From Deinococcus aestuarii (GTDB lineage Bacteria > Deinococcota > Deinococci > Deinococcales > Deinococcaceae): DNA of 64,000 nt. The notes beneath the pieces were generated by a model. It was not told the DNA's origin, searched no databases, and was given only the letters and a program-made list of their open reading frames with translations. The stretch covers positions 558,001 through 622,000 of the forward strand of contig NZ_JAHKSN010000001.1 of the NCBI RefSeq assembly GCF_018863415.1, written 5' to 3'. The translations under genes were made by a program, and so were the position numbers. Shown here piece by piece: positions 20,454 through 32,848 of this stretch. Each line of letters opens with the position of its first letter. Positions within the stretch are counted from its first letter, which is position 1.

Positions 20454-21848
20454 CTACCTCAAGACGGGCGCGGCCTTCTCCTCCGCCTCGGGGGCGGGCT
20501 GGGACACCGGGGGCAGCGTGACGGTCAAGGCGGCCTCCCCCCCCGCCCAGCCCATGAAGGCGTCCAGGCCGCGGCGGAACATCACCGGGCGTTTCTCGCG
20601 CTTGCCGAGCTTGCGGCGTCCCTCGGGAACGGGAATCTCGGGCACGAGCGCCCAGTTCACGTTCATGGGCTGGAAGCCCCTGGGGTTGGCGGAGGCGAGG
20701 TAGCGCACCAGGCCGCCCAGCATGGACTCGGCGGGAGGAGTCAGGGGTGAATGACCCAGGGCGAGCCGCGCCGCGTTCAACCCCGCCAGCCAGCCCGTCG
20801 CCGCCGATTCCAGATACCCCTCGGTGCCCGCCAGCACGCCCGCGACGAACTTGGTGGGGTCGGCGCGGAGCCCCAGGGTCGAGTCCAGCACCTCCGGCGC
20901 GTTGAGGTACGTGTTGCGGTGCATCACCCCGTAGCGGACGACCTCGGCGTTCTCCAGGCCCGGAATGAGCTGCACCACCGCCTTCTGGTCGCCCCACTTC
21001 AGGCCGGTCTGGAAGCCGACGAGGGACCACAGCCGCCCCTCGCGGTCCTCCTGGCGCAGTTGGGCGACGGCGTAGGGCCAGCGCCCGGTGCGGGGGTCGT
21101 CGAGGCCCTTGGGCGACATCGGGCCGAAACGGGGCGTGTCCACGCCGCGGCGGGCGATCTCCTCGATGGGCATACAGCCCTCGAAAAATTCGAGCTTCTC
21201 CCAGTCGTGGGGGGTATGAGAGCGGGCCTGCTCCAGCGCCCCGAAGAAGCGCAGGTACTCCTCCTTGGTGAAGGGGCAGTTGATGTAGTCGGCGCTCTGG
21301 TCGTAGCGCCCGGCCCGCCATGCCCTGCGCATGTCGATGCTCTCGAAGGCGATCACAGGGGCGGCGGCGTCGTAGAAGCTCAGCCGCTCGCTCCCCGTGA
21401 CTCGGGCGAGGTCCGCAGCGAGCGCGTCGGAGGTCAGCGGCCCGGAGGCGACCACGGCGATGCCCTCCGGCACCCGCTCGACCTCGCCCTCCACGACCTC
21501 GATGAGGGGATGTTCGCGGACGGCGCGGGTGACGCGGGCGCTGAACTCCTCGCGCTCGACGGCGAGGGCATTCCCGGCGGGGAGGCGGGAGGCGTCCGCC
21601 GAGAGGACGATCTCGCCGCCCACACTGCGGAGTTCGGCCTGGAGGAGCCCCTTGGCCTGCATCTCGCCCTCGCCGCCCAGGGAGTTGGAGCACACCAGCT
21701 CCGCGAAGTTCCCCGAACGGTGGGCGGGCGTCATCTTGACGGGGCGCATCTCATGGAGGCGTACCCGCACTCCTGTTCCGGCCGCTGCGAGCGCCGCCTG
21801 CGACCCCGCCAGCCCCGCGCCGATGACTGTGATTTCCGGGAAGCTCAT
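20454..21848 (-). CDS. trmFO: methylenetetrahydrofolate-tRNA-(uracil-5-)-methyltransferase
   Basis: 464 aa flavoprotein that makes m5U54 in the T-loop of tRNAs using methylenetetrahydrofolate. The N-terminal FAD-binding glycine motif is [18 protein letters not shown], followed by LHEMRP and [16 protein letters not shown], with [11 protein letters not shown] and [14 protein letters not shown] further on; all are TrmFO hallmarks. The length fits. The ATG at 21848 is preceded by a leaderless -10 box. Its stop lies about 90 bases before the kinase start, so the two genes may be partly co-transcribed. Confidence 0.95.
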   Translation of the reverse strand: MSFPEITVIGAGLAGSQAALAAAGTGVRVRLHEMRPVKMTPAHRSGNFAELVCSNSLGGEGEMQAKGLLQAELRSVGGEIVLSADASRLPAGNALAVEREEFSARVTRAVREHPLIEVVEGEVERVPEGIAVVASGPLTSDALAADLARVTGSERLSFYDAAAPVIAFESIDMRRAWRAGRYDQSADYINCPFTKEEYLRFFGALEQARSHTPHDWEKLEFFEGCMPIEEIARRGVDTPRFGPMSPKGLDDPRTGRWPYAVAQLRQEDREGRLWSLVGFQTGLKWGDQKAVVQLIPGLENAEVVRYGVMHRNTYLNAPEVLDSTLGLRADPTKFVAGVLAGTEGYLESAATGWLAGLNAARLALGHSPLTPPAESMLGGLVRYLASANPRGFQPMNVNWALVPEIPVPEGRRKLGKREKRPVMFRRGLDAFMGWAGGEAALTVTLPPVSQPAPEAEEKAAPVLR

Positions 21849-21856
21849 CACAAGCC

Positions 21857-21862
21857 AGTGTA
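21857..21862 (-). promoter_or_regulatory. -10 box TACACT, leaderless trmFO
   Basis: TACACT on the minus strand ends eight bases before the start codon. Confidence 0.5.
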
Positions 21863-21939
21863 GAGGACGGGGGGAGGTGGATTGTGGAGCGTGGAACGTG
21901 GGGGCGGAGTGAGCGCCAAGGTTGTTCAGCCTCGTTTGA

Positions 21940-22022
21940 CCCCTCTTCTGTGGAGCTGGACCAGTCTGCGGTGCAGCTCTGCGAGTCCGACCCTCCGGGC
22001 CACCTCCCCTGAAAGGGAGGCA
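21940..22022 (-). repeat. dispersed repeat, GACTCGTAGAGCTGC family, inverted copy
   Basis: Read on the minus strand it begins CCTCCCTTTCAGGGGAGG, continues GTGGCCCGGAGGGTC and reaches the core GACTCGCAGAGCTGC (21973-21987). The first part is also related to the hairpin repeat at 54827. It and the next copy occupy most of the 340-base gap between trmFO and the DUF305 gene. Confidence 0.5.
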
Positions 22023-22057
22023 AAAACCTGCCCTCTATAGCGCGAATGTTGTCTCTG

Positions 22058-22118
22058 GCTCCCCTTGAGCGAAGCTGACTGACTCGTAGAGCTGCTTACA
22101 GGGGGTTTACCGGGGCGA
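22058..22118 (+). repeat. dispersed repeat, GACTCGTAGAGCTGC family, copy 2
   Basis: CTCCCCTTGAGCGAAGCTGACT then the exact core GACTCGTAGAGCTGC (22081-22095) and ACAGGGGGTTTACCGGGG, parallel to the copy at 6205. Confidence 0.55.
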
Positions 22119-22203
22119 GCCCATCCAGAAGTGGCTTCTGCGGTTGCCCTGAACGTGGGCCAGGAGACACCGGGCCGGGACGCGGCGCCTCATCTCCCCT
22201 TCC

Positions 22204-22209
22204 TATACT
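22204..22209 (+). promoter_or_regulatory. -10 box TATACT, leaderless DUF305 gene
   Basis: Near-consensus TATACT ends six bases before ATG 22216. Confidence 0.55.
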
Positions 22210-22215
22210 CGCCGC

Positions 22216-22845
22216 ATGAAGCTCCGCTCCGGCCTCCTCGCCCTGCTCGTGCTCGCCGTCCTCGCGCTCGTCGGCGTGCTGACGCTCGGCTCCCGGCTCG
22301 CCACCCCGCGGGAGGGCAGCACCGAGGTCCGCTTCGTGCGCGAGATGATCCAGCACCACTCGCAGGCGGTGGACATGGCGACGCGCATCCGCGACCGCAG
22401 CGAGGACCGCACGATCCGGGCGCTCGCCCTCGACATCATGCTCTCCCAGCAGGAGCAGATTGGGCAGATGCGCGGCTGGCTGACGCTGTGGGGCCTGCCC
22501 TGGGGCGGCCAGGGCATGACGGCGGAGCACGCCCGGATGATGGGCATGGCGACGCCCGCCGAACTCGGCAGCCTCGACACCCAGCCCGTCTCGCAGGCAG
22601 AAAAAACCTTCCTGCAACTGATGATTCGCCACCACCGGGGAGCCCTGGAGATGGTCGAACCCGCTCTGGAAAACGGCGTCCGGCCCGAGGTGCAGGCCCT
22701 CGCCCGGCAGGTTCAGGCGGCGCAGGGAGGCGAGATCAGGCTCATGACCCAGCTTCTCGCCGACCGGGGCGCGCAACCTCTCCCGGCCCCGGCGGGCGAC
22801 GGCGGGGGGATGGACGGCATGGAGATGGGCGGGCACCAGCATTGA
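22216..22845 (+). CDS. DUF305 exported protein
   Basis: 209 aa. An N-terminal hydrophobic segment (GLLALLVLAVLALVGVL) exports or anchors it. Two four-helix DUF305 halves carry paired histidines: EMIQHHSQAVDMA and LMIRHHRGALEM, plus a Met/His-rich tail (GGMDGMEMGGHQH) suited to copper. DUF305 proteins are ferritin-like and often linked to copper handling. Convergent with the zinc-binding small gene downstream. Confidence 0.85.
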   Translation: MKLRSGLLALLVLAVLALVGVLTLGSRLATPREGSTEVRFVREMIQHHSQAVDMATRIRDRSEDRTIRALALDIMLSQQEQIGQMRGWLTLWGLPWGGQGMTAEHARMMGMATPAELGSLDTQPVSQAEKTFLQLMIRHHRGALEMVEPALENGVRPEVQALARQVQAAQGGEIRLMTQLLADRGAQPLPAPAGDGGGMDGMEMGGHQH

Positions 22846-22864
22846 GAACGGACACGAGAGGAGA

Positions 22865-22894
22865 GCGGGCGCAGGATTTCACCTCTGCGCCCGC
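22865..22894. terminator. bidirectional hairpin terminator
   Basis: GCGGGCGCAG (22865-22874) pairs perfectly with CTGCGCCCGC (22885-22894), followed on the plus strand by TTCCCTT, between two convergent genes. Confidence 0.55.
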
Positions 22895-22909
22895 TTCCCT
22901 TCGCCGGTC

Positions 22910-23215
22910 CTAATACTCGTCGTCCAGCCCGTCCCGCTTGCCCTCGCGCCTTTCCTTGCGGCGCTCCTGCTTGCCGCTTTTCTTGCGGGGGCGCGGGGGC
23001 AACAGCAGCTCGTAGGTCCGGCCAGGGTCGCACATCGCGGGCTGCTCGCCGAGGCGTTCGCTGGGGTCGGCGGTGCGGAGGTTCCCGGCGGGGTGGAAGT
23101 GGCGCGCGCCGCAGTACGGGCACTCGTCCACCACCCAGAACATCACCCGCGAGCCGGGCAGGTCGCGCAGCGTGACGTAGGCGGTGCGGACGGCGTGGCG
23201 GTCACGTTTCCCCAT
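22910..23215 (-). CDS. small protein with a CxxC...HxH zinc-binding motif
   Basis: 101 aa. The middle holds VVDECPYCGARHFHPAGN, a likely metal knuckle, and a single later cysteine (PAMCDPG). The C-terminus is very basic (RPRKKSGKQERRKERREGK) and ends in acidic DDEY. Such a layout could bind RNA or DNA, but no family is recognised. ATG 23215 is preceded at seven bases by TAGCCT (23223-23228), a possible leaderless -10 box. Confidence 0.65.
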   Translation of the reverse strand: MGKRDRHAVRTAYVTLRDLPGSRVMFWVVDECPYCGARHFHPAGNLRTADPSERLGEQPAMCDPGRTYELLLPPRPRKKSGKQERRKERREGKRDGLDDEY

Positions 23216-23312
23216 GCCGGGGAGGCTAGCGCGGGGACGGCGCAGGGATTGTGCCGCCCACCTTGCCACGAGCCACAGCGCCACCCACCCAAGCGCCCGG
23301 CCCACCACCTCC

Positions 23313-24176
23313 CTACGGTTCTCCCTCGGTGTCGTCGCGCAGGTAGGTCACCACCGAGCGGCAGTGGGTCAGGCCCGCGCGGGCGTACAGGGCGCGGGCG
23401 GGGCGGGCGTGGTCGTGGGCGCGGGCGCGCAGGGTGCGGACCTCGGGGTGCGCGGCGGCCTCGGCGGCGGCGAGCCCCAGCAGGACACGCCCCAGCCCCT
23501 GCCCCCGGTCGGCGGGGTGGACGGCCACGTAGGTCAGGTCGGCGCGGGTGGCCTCGGCGTTGAGTTCGAGTTCGGCAAAACCCACCGCCCGCCCGCCCTG
23601 CCTCAACGCGACGAGCCGCACGTCGTCCCGCGCGAAGTGCGAGCGCAACTCGGCGTCCGTCCAGTCGAGCCGCCCCGACCAGCCGTCCTCGGCGGTGCGG
23701 AACAGCGAGCGGTACTCCCGCGGGGAGAGGGCCGTCTCGGTGGTGTACTCGGCGGGCACGCGGGCCGCGCGGGCGAGGTGTTCGGCGCGGCCCGTGTAGA
23801 AGTCGGTGGCGTGCATGGCCGTGAAACCCGCGTCCTCCAGCGCCTCCCGCACGGCGAGGTTGTCGCGGGCGCTGAAGGCGTAGACGGGCAGGCCGTCGGC
23901 CCGCTCGACCGCCCGCCGCAGAAGCGTGTGCAGCTCCCCGGTGCCCAGCGGCCCCTCCAGCACCAGCCCGTCGCGGAAGGGAGCGAGCCCGCAGTAGGCC
24001 TGCACGGCGCCGTCCACCCCCTCGGCCACCAGGCAAACGCGGTCCTCGCACTCGTCGTGGAGGGCAGCGGCGTCGCGGGCATCGGGAGCGAACACCTCGC
24101 GCTCGGGCGCGTCGTCCATCCAGGACAGCAGGGCGAGCACGTCGGGGGCGTCGGTCGCTTGCATCGGGCGGATCAT
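23313..24176 (-). CDS. GNAT family N-acetyltransferase (two-domain)
   Basis: 287 aa. The C-terminal GNAT domain has the acetyl-CoA loop VAVHPADRGQGLGRVLL after the strand ADLTYVAV, and the FAELELN strand before it. The N-terminal half (MIRPMQATDAPDVLALLS, with VCLVAEGVDGAVQAYCGLAP) looks like a second, degenerate GNAT domain, so the protein is probably a tandem GNAT. Substrate unknown. ATG 24176 follows AGGAGG; an upstream frame extension is unlikely. Confidence 0.8.
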   Translation of the reverse strand: MIRPMQATDAPDVLALLSWMDDAPEREVFAPDARDAAALHDECEDRVCLVAEGVDGAVQAYCGLAPFRDGLVLEGPLGTGELHTLLRRAVERADGLPVYAFSARDNLAVREALEDAGFTAMHATDFYTGRAEHLARAARVPAEYTTETALSPREYRSLFRTAEDGWSGRLDWTDAELRSHFARDDVRLVALRQGGRAVGFAELELNAEATRADLTYVAVHPADRGQGLGRVLLGLAAAEAAAHPEVRTLRARAHDHARPARALYARAGLTHCRSVVTYLRDDTEGEP

Positions 24177-24302
24177 GGGAGGACACCTCCTGGAGAACGC
24201 GGCTTCGGGGCGGTCACCACCGGAAACGAACACCGTCAGCGTATGGACCCGCGTCATCCCCCGTCTGCCCGGCCCGTCACTCGCGCCCTTAAGGAGACGT
24301 GC

Positions 24303-24323
24303 TATATTTGCCCTATGCCCTGA
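24303..24323 (+). promoter_or_regulatory. promoter with minimal start-stop ORF before the DUF4258 gene
   Basis: TATATT (24303-24308), six bases, then ATG CCC TGA (24315-24323). The -10 spacing is the same as for leaderless genes, but translation would end after two codons. The stop sits in the palindrome CCCTGAACAGGG. The rest of the 145-base leader to the GTG at 24469 has no other clear signal. Confidence 0.35.
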
Positions 24324-24468
24324 ACAGGGTACGCTGCCTCCCTCCCTTTGAGCACGAAGCCGTGTTTGAGGGGTCTTTTCTTTTCAGGAGGCGGCCTCTT
24401 CCCGCAAGGACACCCGCCCCCTGAACAGGAGAGAACCACGGGGAGGTGGCCGAGACGGGAGGCCCGCC

Positions 24469-25113
24469 GTGACGAAAGCATCTGCTCCCAGAGCACCCGC
24501 GTCCAGCCCCACCAGCCCGCGCCGCCAGGCGAAGACCGGCACGGACCTGCTCGCCCTGCGCGCGCAGCTCGCCCGCGCCGAGAAGGAGGCCCGCCGCGCG
24601 CCCACGCCGCCGCCCGCGAAGCCCGAACACCTGCGCGCCAAGCCGGTGGGGCCTCAGCGTGAGGCCGACCTCGCGGGCATCGACACCACCGATCATACGC
24701 TGACCCGCGCCCACGCCCGGCTGCGTGACGCCGTGTACGACGGCAACTACCACCTCTGCCCCCACGCTATCGGCCACGCCCGCGCCGAGGGCTTTCTCGA
24801 ACAGGACATCGTGCACGTCCTCGTCGCCGGGCGGGTGCGCGCCGTGTACCCGGAAGACCGCCGCTGGCTGGTGTGCGGCTTCTTCGAGTCGCACGGGGTG
24901 GCATTGCCCCTGCACGTCGTCGTCGAGCACGGCCAGGGCGGGCACCTCGACGTGGTGACGGCCTTCGTGCCCAAGCACCCGCACCACCTCATCTCCCGCG
25001 CCCGCCTCGCCGTCATGCTGCGCTACGACGACGAGAGAATCAGGACGCGGACGGCGCCAGTGGGCAACAAGCCGGGCAACCGCAGCAAGGGGAAGTGGAA
25101 GAAGGGGGGATAG
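24469..25113 (+). CDS. DUF4258 domain protein
   Basis: 214 aa. A basic Ala/Pro/Arg-rich N-terminal region (1-75) precedes the DUF4258 domain: NYHLCPHAIGHARAEGFLEQDIVHVL, with the helix-turn and ExDI pattern, followed by the strands RWLVCGFFES and PLHVVVEH and ending DVVTAFVPKHP. DUF4258 proteins resemble RelE/HigB-fold toxins and nuclease-like proteins, but no antitoxin is adjacent. The C-terminus is basic (RSKGKWKKGG). GTG start with GGGAGG about 15-20 bases upstream. Confidence 0.65.
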   Translation: MTKASAPRAPASSPTSPRRQAKTGTDLLALRAQLARAEKEARRAPTPPPAKPEHLRAKPVGPQREADLAGIDTTDHTLTRAHARLRDAVYDGNYHLCPHAIGHARAEGFLEQDIVHVLVAGRVRAVYPEDRRWLVCGFFESHGVALPLHVVVEHGQGGHLDVVTAFVPKHPHHLISRARLAVMLRYDDERIRTRTAPVGNKPGNRSKGKWKKGG

Positions 25114-25204
25114 CGTCGGCTCGCAAACACGATAGGGACGTTGGAAAGTTCAGAGGCGCCCTTCCTCGATGCGAGGTGGCGCCTCTTCACGTCAACACAC
25201 CGAC

Positions 25205-25504
25205 TCACCTGAACGGTGGAGGAACATTTTCGAGCTGCTTATGGACACTCCAATTGCGGGGCGGAGGAGTGGACTTTGGGTCGTTCCAAGATGCACCGGC
25301 CAACAGCCACTGGGCTCTGTACTGCCGAGTGCTTTCCGGTTCAATGTCCTGGTATCCGTGTTCCACACCACAGCAGTCACAGTAGTCGAATCCCCAGCTA
25401 AAACCATCTTCCCCATAAGGCATATAAGGTTCGATCCAGCCACATACACGACACGTATGTTTCTGCTGTTCGCTCAAGCCCTCGTAGCTGTAGCCCAAAT
25501 CCAT
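25205..25504 (-). CDS. small cysteine-rich (CPCC-like) protein
   Basis: 99 aa. [19 protein letters not shown] then [14 protein letters not shown] gives two CxxC knuckles, followed by [14 protein letters not shown] and [10 protein letters not shown]. This order is shared by small zinc-ribbon proteins common in toxin/immunity neighbourhoods. Base composition is clearly lower in G+C than the flanking genes, so it may be acquired. ATG 25504 has a weak TGAGG upstream; a GTG at 25558 would add 18 residues. It is divergent from mnmE. Confidence 0.6.
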   Translation of the reverse strand: MDLGYSYEGLSEQQKHTCRVCGWIEPYMPYGEDGFSWGFDYCDCCGVEHGYQDIEPESTRQYRAQWLLAGASWNDPKSTPPPRNWSVHKQLENVPPPFR

Positions 25505-25568
25505 CCTCAGTAGCTTATACAAGAACGCACTTTGGGACTCTGGCCCGAATGCTCCCACCCTCCCCTGC

Positions 25569-25574
25569 TACCCT
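25569..25574 (+). promoter_or_regulatory. -10 box TACCCT, leaderless mnmE
   Basis: TACCCT ends seven bases before GTG 25582. Confidence 0.5.
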
Positions 25575-25581
25575 GCCCCCC

Positions 25582-26901
25582 GTGACGCGCCTCGGCTTAT
25601 CCGACACCATCGCCGCCATCGCCACCGCTCCCGGCAGCGCGGGCGTGGGCATCGTGCGGGTGAGCGGGCCGGGGGCGCTGACCCTTGCGGACGGCGTGTT
25701 CTGGGGACGGCGCAGGCCCAGCGCGACGAGGGGTGGGCAGTTCCTCTTCGGGCAACTCGTGGCCGACGACGGCGAGGTGCTCGACGAGGGGCTGTGTCTC
25801 GTCTTCCGCGCCCCGCGCAGCTACACGGGCGAGGACGTGGCGGAATTCCAGACGCACGGCAGCCCGGCGGTGCTGGGGCGGGTCCTGGCGCGTGTCCTCG
25901 AACTCGGGGCGCGTCCGGCCCGGCCCGGGGAGTTCACCCAGCGGGCGTACCTCGCGGGCAGGCTCGACCTCGCGCAGGCGGAGGCGGTGCTGGGCCTCGT
26001 GAACGCGGGGACGGACACGGCGCGGCGGCAGGCCTCCCTCGGCCTCGCGGGAGCACTCGGGCAGCGGGTGGAGGGGGTGGCCGCTCACGTCACGCGCACG
26101 CTGGCGGCGATCCAGGCCCTCCTCGACTACCCGGAGGAGGGGGTGCCCGAGGAGGACCGGGACGCTCCCCTCCGGGCAGCGGAGGCGGAACTGGAGGCAT
26201 TGGTGGGGACGGCGCGGGCCGGGCAGGTCGCCACGCGGGGGGCGCGGCTGGCCCTGATCGGCCCTCCCAACGCGGGCAAGAGCAGCCTCCTCAACGCGCT
26301 GCTGGGCTACGAGCGGTCCATCGTCACGCCGATTCCGGGCACCACGCGCGACTACCTGGAGGCGCAGCTCTCCCTCGCCGGGGTGCCCGTCACGCTGGTG
26401 GACACGGCGGGCATCCGTGAAACGGCGGATGTGGTGGAGGCCGCCGGAGTGCGTCAGGCGGTGAGCCTGGCCGGGGCCGCCGACCTCGTGCTCGCGCTGG
26501 AGGACGGCAGCCTGCCGCGCGGGGCCCTGCCCGCCGGTCTGCCGGAAGGCGCGCGGGTGCTGCGCGTGCGGACGAAGAGCGACCTCCCCGCCGTCTGGAC
26601 CGACCCCAGCACGCTGGCCGTGAGTGCGGTCACCGGACAGGGCCTGCCCGAGTTGCGGGACGCCATCCACGCGGCGCTGATCGGGGACGCGGCGCGGGGC
26701 GAGGCGTGGCTCACCACCGAGCGGCAGGCGGACGCGGCGCGGCGGGCGCTGGGGCATGTCCGGGCGGCCCGCCTCCTCCCCGACGAGCTGGCCGGGTACG
26801 AGCTGGAGGAGGCGTTGCGGGCGCTGGCCGACCTCACCGGGCGCGACGTGGGCGAGGACGTGGTGGACGCCGTATTCCGGAACTTCTGCGTGGGCAAGTA
26901 G
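25582..26901 (+). CDS. mnmE: tRNA modification GTPase MnmE (TrmE)
   Basis: 439 aa. With MnmG it builds the 5-aminomethyl-type modification at wobble uridine 34. Three domains: folate-binding N-terminus ([20 protein letters not shown]), helical domain, and an inserted G domain with G1 [13 protein letters not shown]2/G3 [10 protein letters not shown] and DTAGIRET. The catalytic C-terminal FCVGK motif is intact. GTG start fits the leaderless -10 box and gives a normal N-terminus. Confidence 0.95.
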   Translation: MTRLGLSDTIAAIATAPGSAGVGIVRVSGPGALTLADGVFWGRRRPSATRGGQFLFGQLVADDGEVLDEGLCLVFRAPRSYTGEDVAEFQTHGSPAVLGRVLARVLELGARPARPGEFTQRAYLAGRLDLAQAEAVLGLVNAGTDTARRQASLGLAGALGQRVEGVAAHVTRTLAAIQALLDYPEEGVPEEDRDAPLRAAEAELEALVGTARAGQVATRGARLALIGPPNAGKSSLLNALLGYERSIVTPIPGTTRDYLEAQLSLAGVPVTLVDTAGIRETADVVEAAGVRQAVSLAGAADLVLALEDGSLPRGALPAGLPEGARVLRVRTKSDLPAVWTDPSTLAVSAVTGQGLPELRDAIHAALIGDAARGEAWLTTERQADAARRALGHVRAARLLPDELAGYELEEALRALADLTGRDVGEDVVDAVFRNFCVGK

Positions 26902-26907
26902 GGGGGA

Positions 26908-26940
26908 GGGGGTCAGCGGGAACTCACTCCGCTGGCCCCC
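26908..26940. terminator. bidirectional terminator after mnmE
   Basis: GGGGGTCAGCGG (26908-26919) and CCGCTGGCCCCC (26929-26940) form a 12-bp stem with one G-T pair, followed by TCTT, between convergent genes. Confidence 0.55.
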
Positions 26941-26954
26941 TCTTCCAGAGGGAC

Positions 26955-27233
26955 TCAGCCTTGACTCGTGTCTTCCGAGGTCTCGTCGCCGGGCATGGTG
27001 CTCGCGGGGTCGCTGGTGATCATGCTGCCGCTGGAGGCCACGTCCTGCTTGTCGAGGCCCCGGTCCTCGAACTCGTCGGCGATGCGGGCCTCGGCGCGGG
27101 CGTCCTTGAGGGCGTCGCGGCGCTCGTCCGTGCGGCCCATGAACTGGAGGTCCACGTTGCTGACCTCGTCTTCGGTCTTCACGGACGGGTCGGCGGGGGC
27201 GTTCTGGAGCTGCTGGTCGTCGCTCTGGGTCAT
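26955..27233 (-). CDS. small acidic hydrophilic protein
   Basis: 92 aa, beginning [20 protein letters not shown] and with a charged central helix ([20 protein letters not shown]), ending [15 protein letters not shown]. No hydrophobic core; probably largely disordered with one amphipathic helix. A consensus AGGAGG precedes the ATG. In composition it recalls the tandem proteins at 15558, but I see no sequence match. Function unknown. Confidence 0.6.
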   Translation of the reverse strand: MTQSDDQQLQNAPADPSVKTEDEVSNVDLQFMGRTDERRDALKDARAEARIADEFEDRGLDKQDVASSGSMITSDPASTMPGDETSEDTSQG

Positions 27234-27314
27234 GGGACTTGCCTCCTCTGTCCTGCCACGCTAGCAGCGCTTCCCGGGGAGCGGCCTGAGCGTCCCTTTA
27301 AGGTTCGCCGCGCC

Positions 27315-27866
<552 letters not shown>

Positions 27867-27886
27867 CTCGTCCCTTCCTTCCGCGC

Positions 27887-28417
<531 letters not shown>

Positions 28418-28424
28418 GTGCCCG

Positions 28425-28430
28425 AGTGTA
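28425..28430 (-). promoter_or_regulatory. -10 box TACACT, leaderless phosphoribosyltransferase gene
   Basis: TACACT on the minus strand ends seven bases before GTG 28417. Confidence 0.5.
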
Positions 28431-28514
28431 ACCCTCCCGCCCCGGGCACGCTCGCGCGCCGCCGCGTGCGCCGGGAGCCCGTCCTCACCGCCGCCGGACG
28501 TTGAGGAAGCCTTC

Positions 28515-28664
28515 ATGCACCCGAATTTGTGGAAAATTCTTTATCTCGGTCGCAAGAACCTCGGGGACCGGCCCCTCAGACTTCACGAGACCAGGGTGGC
28601 CCCAGCGCACGAGGGGGCCACCGCAGGCGTCCACAGCTCAATTCCTAGGAGGGAAGCGACATGA
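28515..28664 (+). CDS. possible 49-aa leader protein (doubtful)
   Basis: ATG 28515 follows GAGGAA by about seven bases and opens [20 protein letters not shown], ending PRREAT. Its TGA overlaps the next ATG as ATGA, the usual sign of translational coupling. No family is recognised, and the stretch could simply be the 5' leader of the next gene, which has its own good ribosome-binding site. Confidence 0.3.
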   Translation: MHPNLWKILYLGRKNLGDRPLRLHETRVAPAHEGATAGVHSSIPRREAT

Positions 28665-29149
28665 CCACCGCCACGCGCACCACGACCGACCTCAAACAGG
28701 CCGCCCAGAAAGCCCGCCACGAGCTGGAAGAGCAGGTCTCCAAGGCCGTGATGAAGCAGCACGCCGAAATGGCCGCCGCGCTGACCAAGCAACAAAAGGA
28801 GCTCCAGAGCCTCCAGGGCGAGGTCGGCACGCTCACCGCCGCGCTGAGAAAGCAGAAGTCCTCGGGCGGCGGCTTTCCGTGGGGGCTGGTGCTTCTCGTG
28901 GGCGGCGGGTACGCCCTGTACCGCACCAATCCCACGGTGAAAGAGCAGGTCGACGGCCTGATCAAGCGGGTGAACCCCGGCCCCGAGGGCAACCTCGCCC
29001 GAGCGGGCGACGCCGTGAAGTCCGCCGCCTCCGACGTGATGCAGGGCCAGTCGCCGGGCGCGTCCGTTCGCGCGGCGGGGGGCGAGATGCAGCGCGGCGG
29101 CGAGAAGCTCGTGGCCGAGGTCAAGGACGACCTCCAGCGCAAGTCCTGA
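28661..29149 (+). CDS. coiled-coil single-span membrane protein (YtxH-like)
   Basis: 162 aa. Residues about 10-68 form a charged coiled coil (LKQAAQKARHELEEQVSKAV, KQQKELQSLQGEVGTL), followed by a short membrane helix (FPWGLVLLVGGGYALY) and a C-terminal helical tail with repeated alanine/glutamate (AGDAVKSAASDV, GGEKLVAEVKDDLQRK). This layout is like YtxH/gas-vesicle-type stress proteins. ATG follows AGGAGGGA. A clear terminator follows. Confidence 0.65.
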   Translation: MTTATRTTTDLKQAAQKARHELEEQVSKAVMKQHAEMAAALTKQQKELQSLQGEVGTLTAALRKQKSSGGGFPWGLVLLVGGGYALYRTNPTVKEQVDGLIKRVNPGPEGNLARAGDAVKSAASDVMQGQSPGASVRAAGGEMQRGGEKLVAEVKDDLQRKS

Positions 29150-29169
29150 GCGAGCACATCTGAGCGCAG

Positions 29170-29202
29170 GGGGTGGACCGGGCGGGGCGGTCCACCCCTT
29201 TT
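29170..29202 (+). terminator. rho-independent terminator
   Basis: GGGGTGGACCG (29170-29180) and CGGTCCACCCC (29188-29198) form a perfect 11-bp stem followed by TTTT, 20 bases after the coiled-coil gene. Confidence 0.75.
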
Positions 29203-29209
29203 CCTGAGC

Positions 29210-30034
<825 letters not shown>

Positions 30035-30163
30035 ACCGTCTCCCCCGGCCGGGCGCGCGGGGCTTCGACAGAGACGCGGGTCGCCCCGCCCACGTTCACC
30101 GCGCCGCCGGGGAGGTCACAGCCGCCATCCCCGCCCCGGCGCACGAGCGCGACCTCGGCCCGG

Positions 30164-30955
<792 letters not shown>

Positions 30956-30961
30956 ACCTTG

Positions 30962-30982
30962 CTTGAGTATACTCGCCGCAAG
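30962..30982. promoter_or_regulatory. HAIR-like HspR operator overlapping the hspR -10 box
   Basis: CTTGAGT (30962-30968), seven bases, then CCGCAAG (30976-30982). The HspR inverted repeat consensus is CTTGAGT-N7-ACTCAAG: the left arm is exact and the right arm matches at 5 of 7. The minus-strand -10 box TATACT (30966-30971) lies inside it, so HspR would repress its own gene. Confidence 0.55.
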
Positions 30983-31032
30983 GTTTTTGAACGCAGGGAA
31001 AGGTGACGTTGTGCGGGGTAAGAATGTGGGTG

Positions 31033-31105
31033 TTCTGCCCCCTCTCCCCTCGTGGGAGAGGGCGTTGCGAAGCAACGGGTGAGGGGGCGTGTGACCAAGC
31101 CCATC
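31033..31105 (+). repeat. dispersed repeat, CTCCCC...GAGGGGGCGTGTGACCA family, copy 1
   Basis: CCCTCTCCCCTCGTGGGAGAGGG forms a hairpin and is followed by GGGTGAGGGGGCGTGTGACC. The same series occurs at 39129-39180. The rest of the 290-base gap before the dipeptidase has a second G/C-rich hairpin (CTCCCCCACAAGGGGGGAGG, 31171-31190) and no gene. Confidence 0.5.
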
Positions 31106-31248
31106 GCCAAGAGAATGGCTTTGTCTTCTCATTGGCCTTAGGACGTAGCTTCGGTTCACCCCCCTCCCACCCTCCCCCACAAGGGGGGAGGAGCTAACAG
31201 CGCCGTTCTTCCCTGTTCCCCCTCCTGCACCCCCTCCCACCCCCCCGC

Positions 31249-31254
31249 TATCAT
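31249..31254 (+). promoter_or_regulatory. -10 box TATCAT, leaderless dipeptidase gene
   Basis: TATCAT ends six bases before ATG 31261. Confidence 0.5.
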
Positions 31255-31260
31255 CCCGGC

Positions 31261-32640
<1,380 letters not shown>

Positions 32641-32687
32641 GGTTGGTGGTGAGTGGGCAGTGGTTGGTGGATGGAGCAAAAGCACGT

Positions 32688-32756
32688 TGTCATGCTGAGC
32701 GCGGCGAAGCCTCTCGCCTTCCACGCCGGAGACCCTTCGCTCCGCTCAGGGTGACA
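32688..32756. repeat. dispersed inverted-repeat element, TGTCATGCTGAGCG family, copy 1
   Basis: TGTCATGCTGAGCGCGGCGAAG at the left and CTTCGCTCCGCTCAGGGTGACA at the right are imperfect inverted arms (about three-quarters identical). The same outer arms form the core of the insertion at 54494. It lies between the dipeptidase and the PurN-like gene, outside any reading frame. Confidence 0.6.
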
Positions 32757-32848
32757 GGCTTTGTTATGCCGAGTGCGCCAGCAGAGCGGGCCCCCTCTTT
32801 TCCGACTCACCGCTCACCACTTCCCACCCCCGGCGCGGAGCGCCACCC

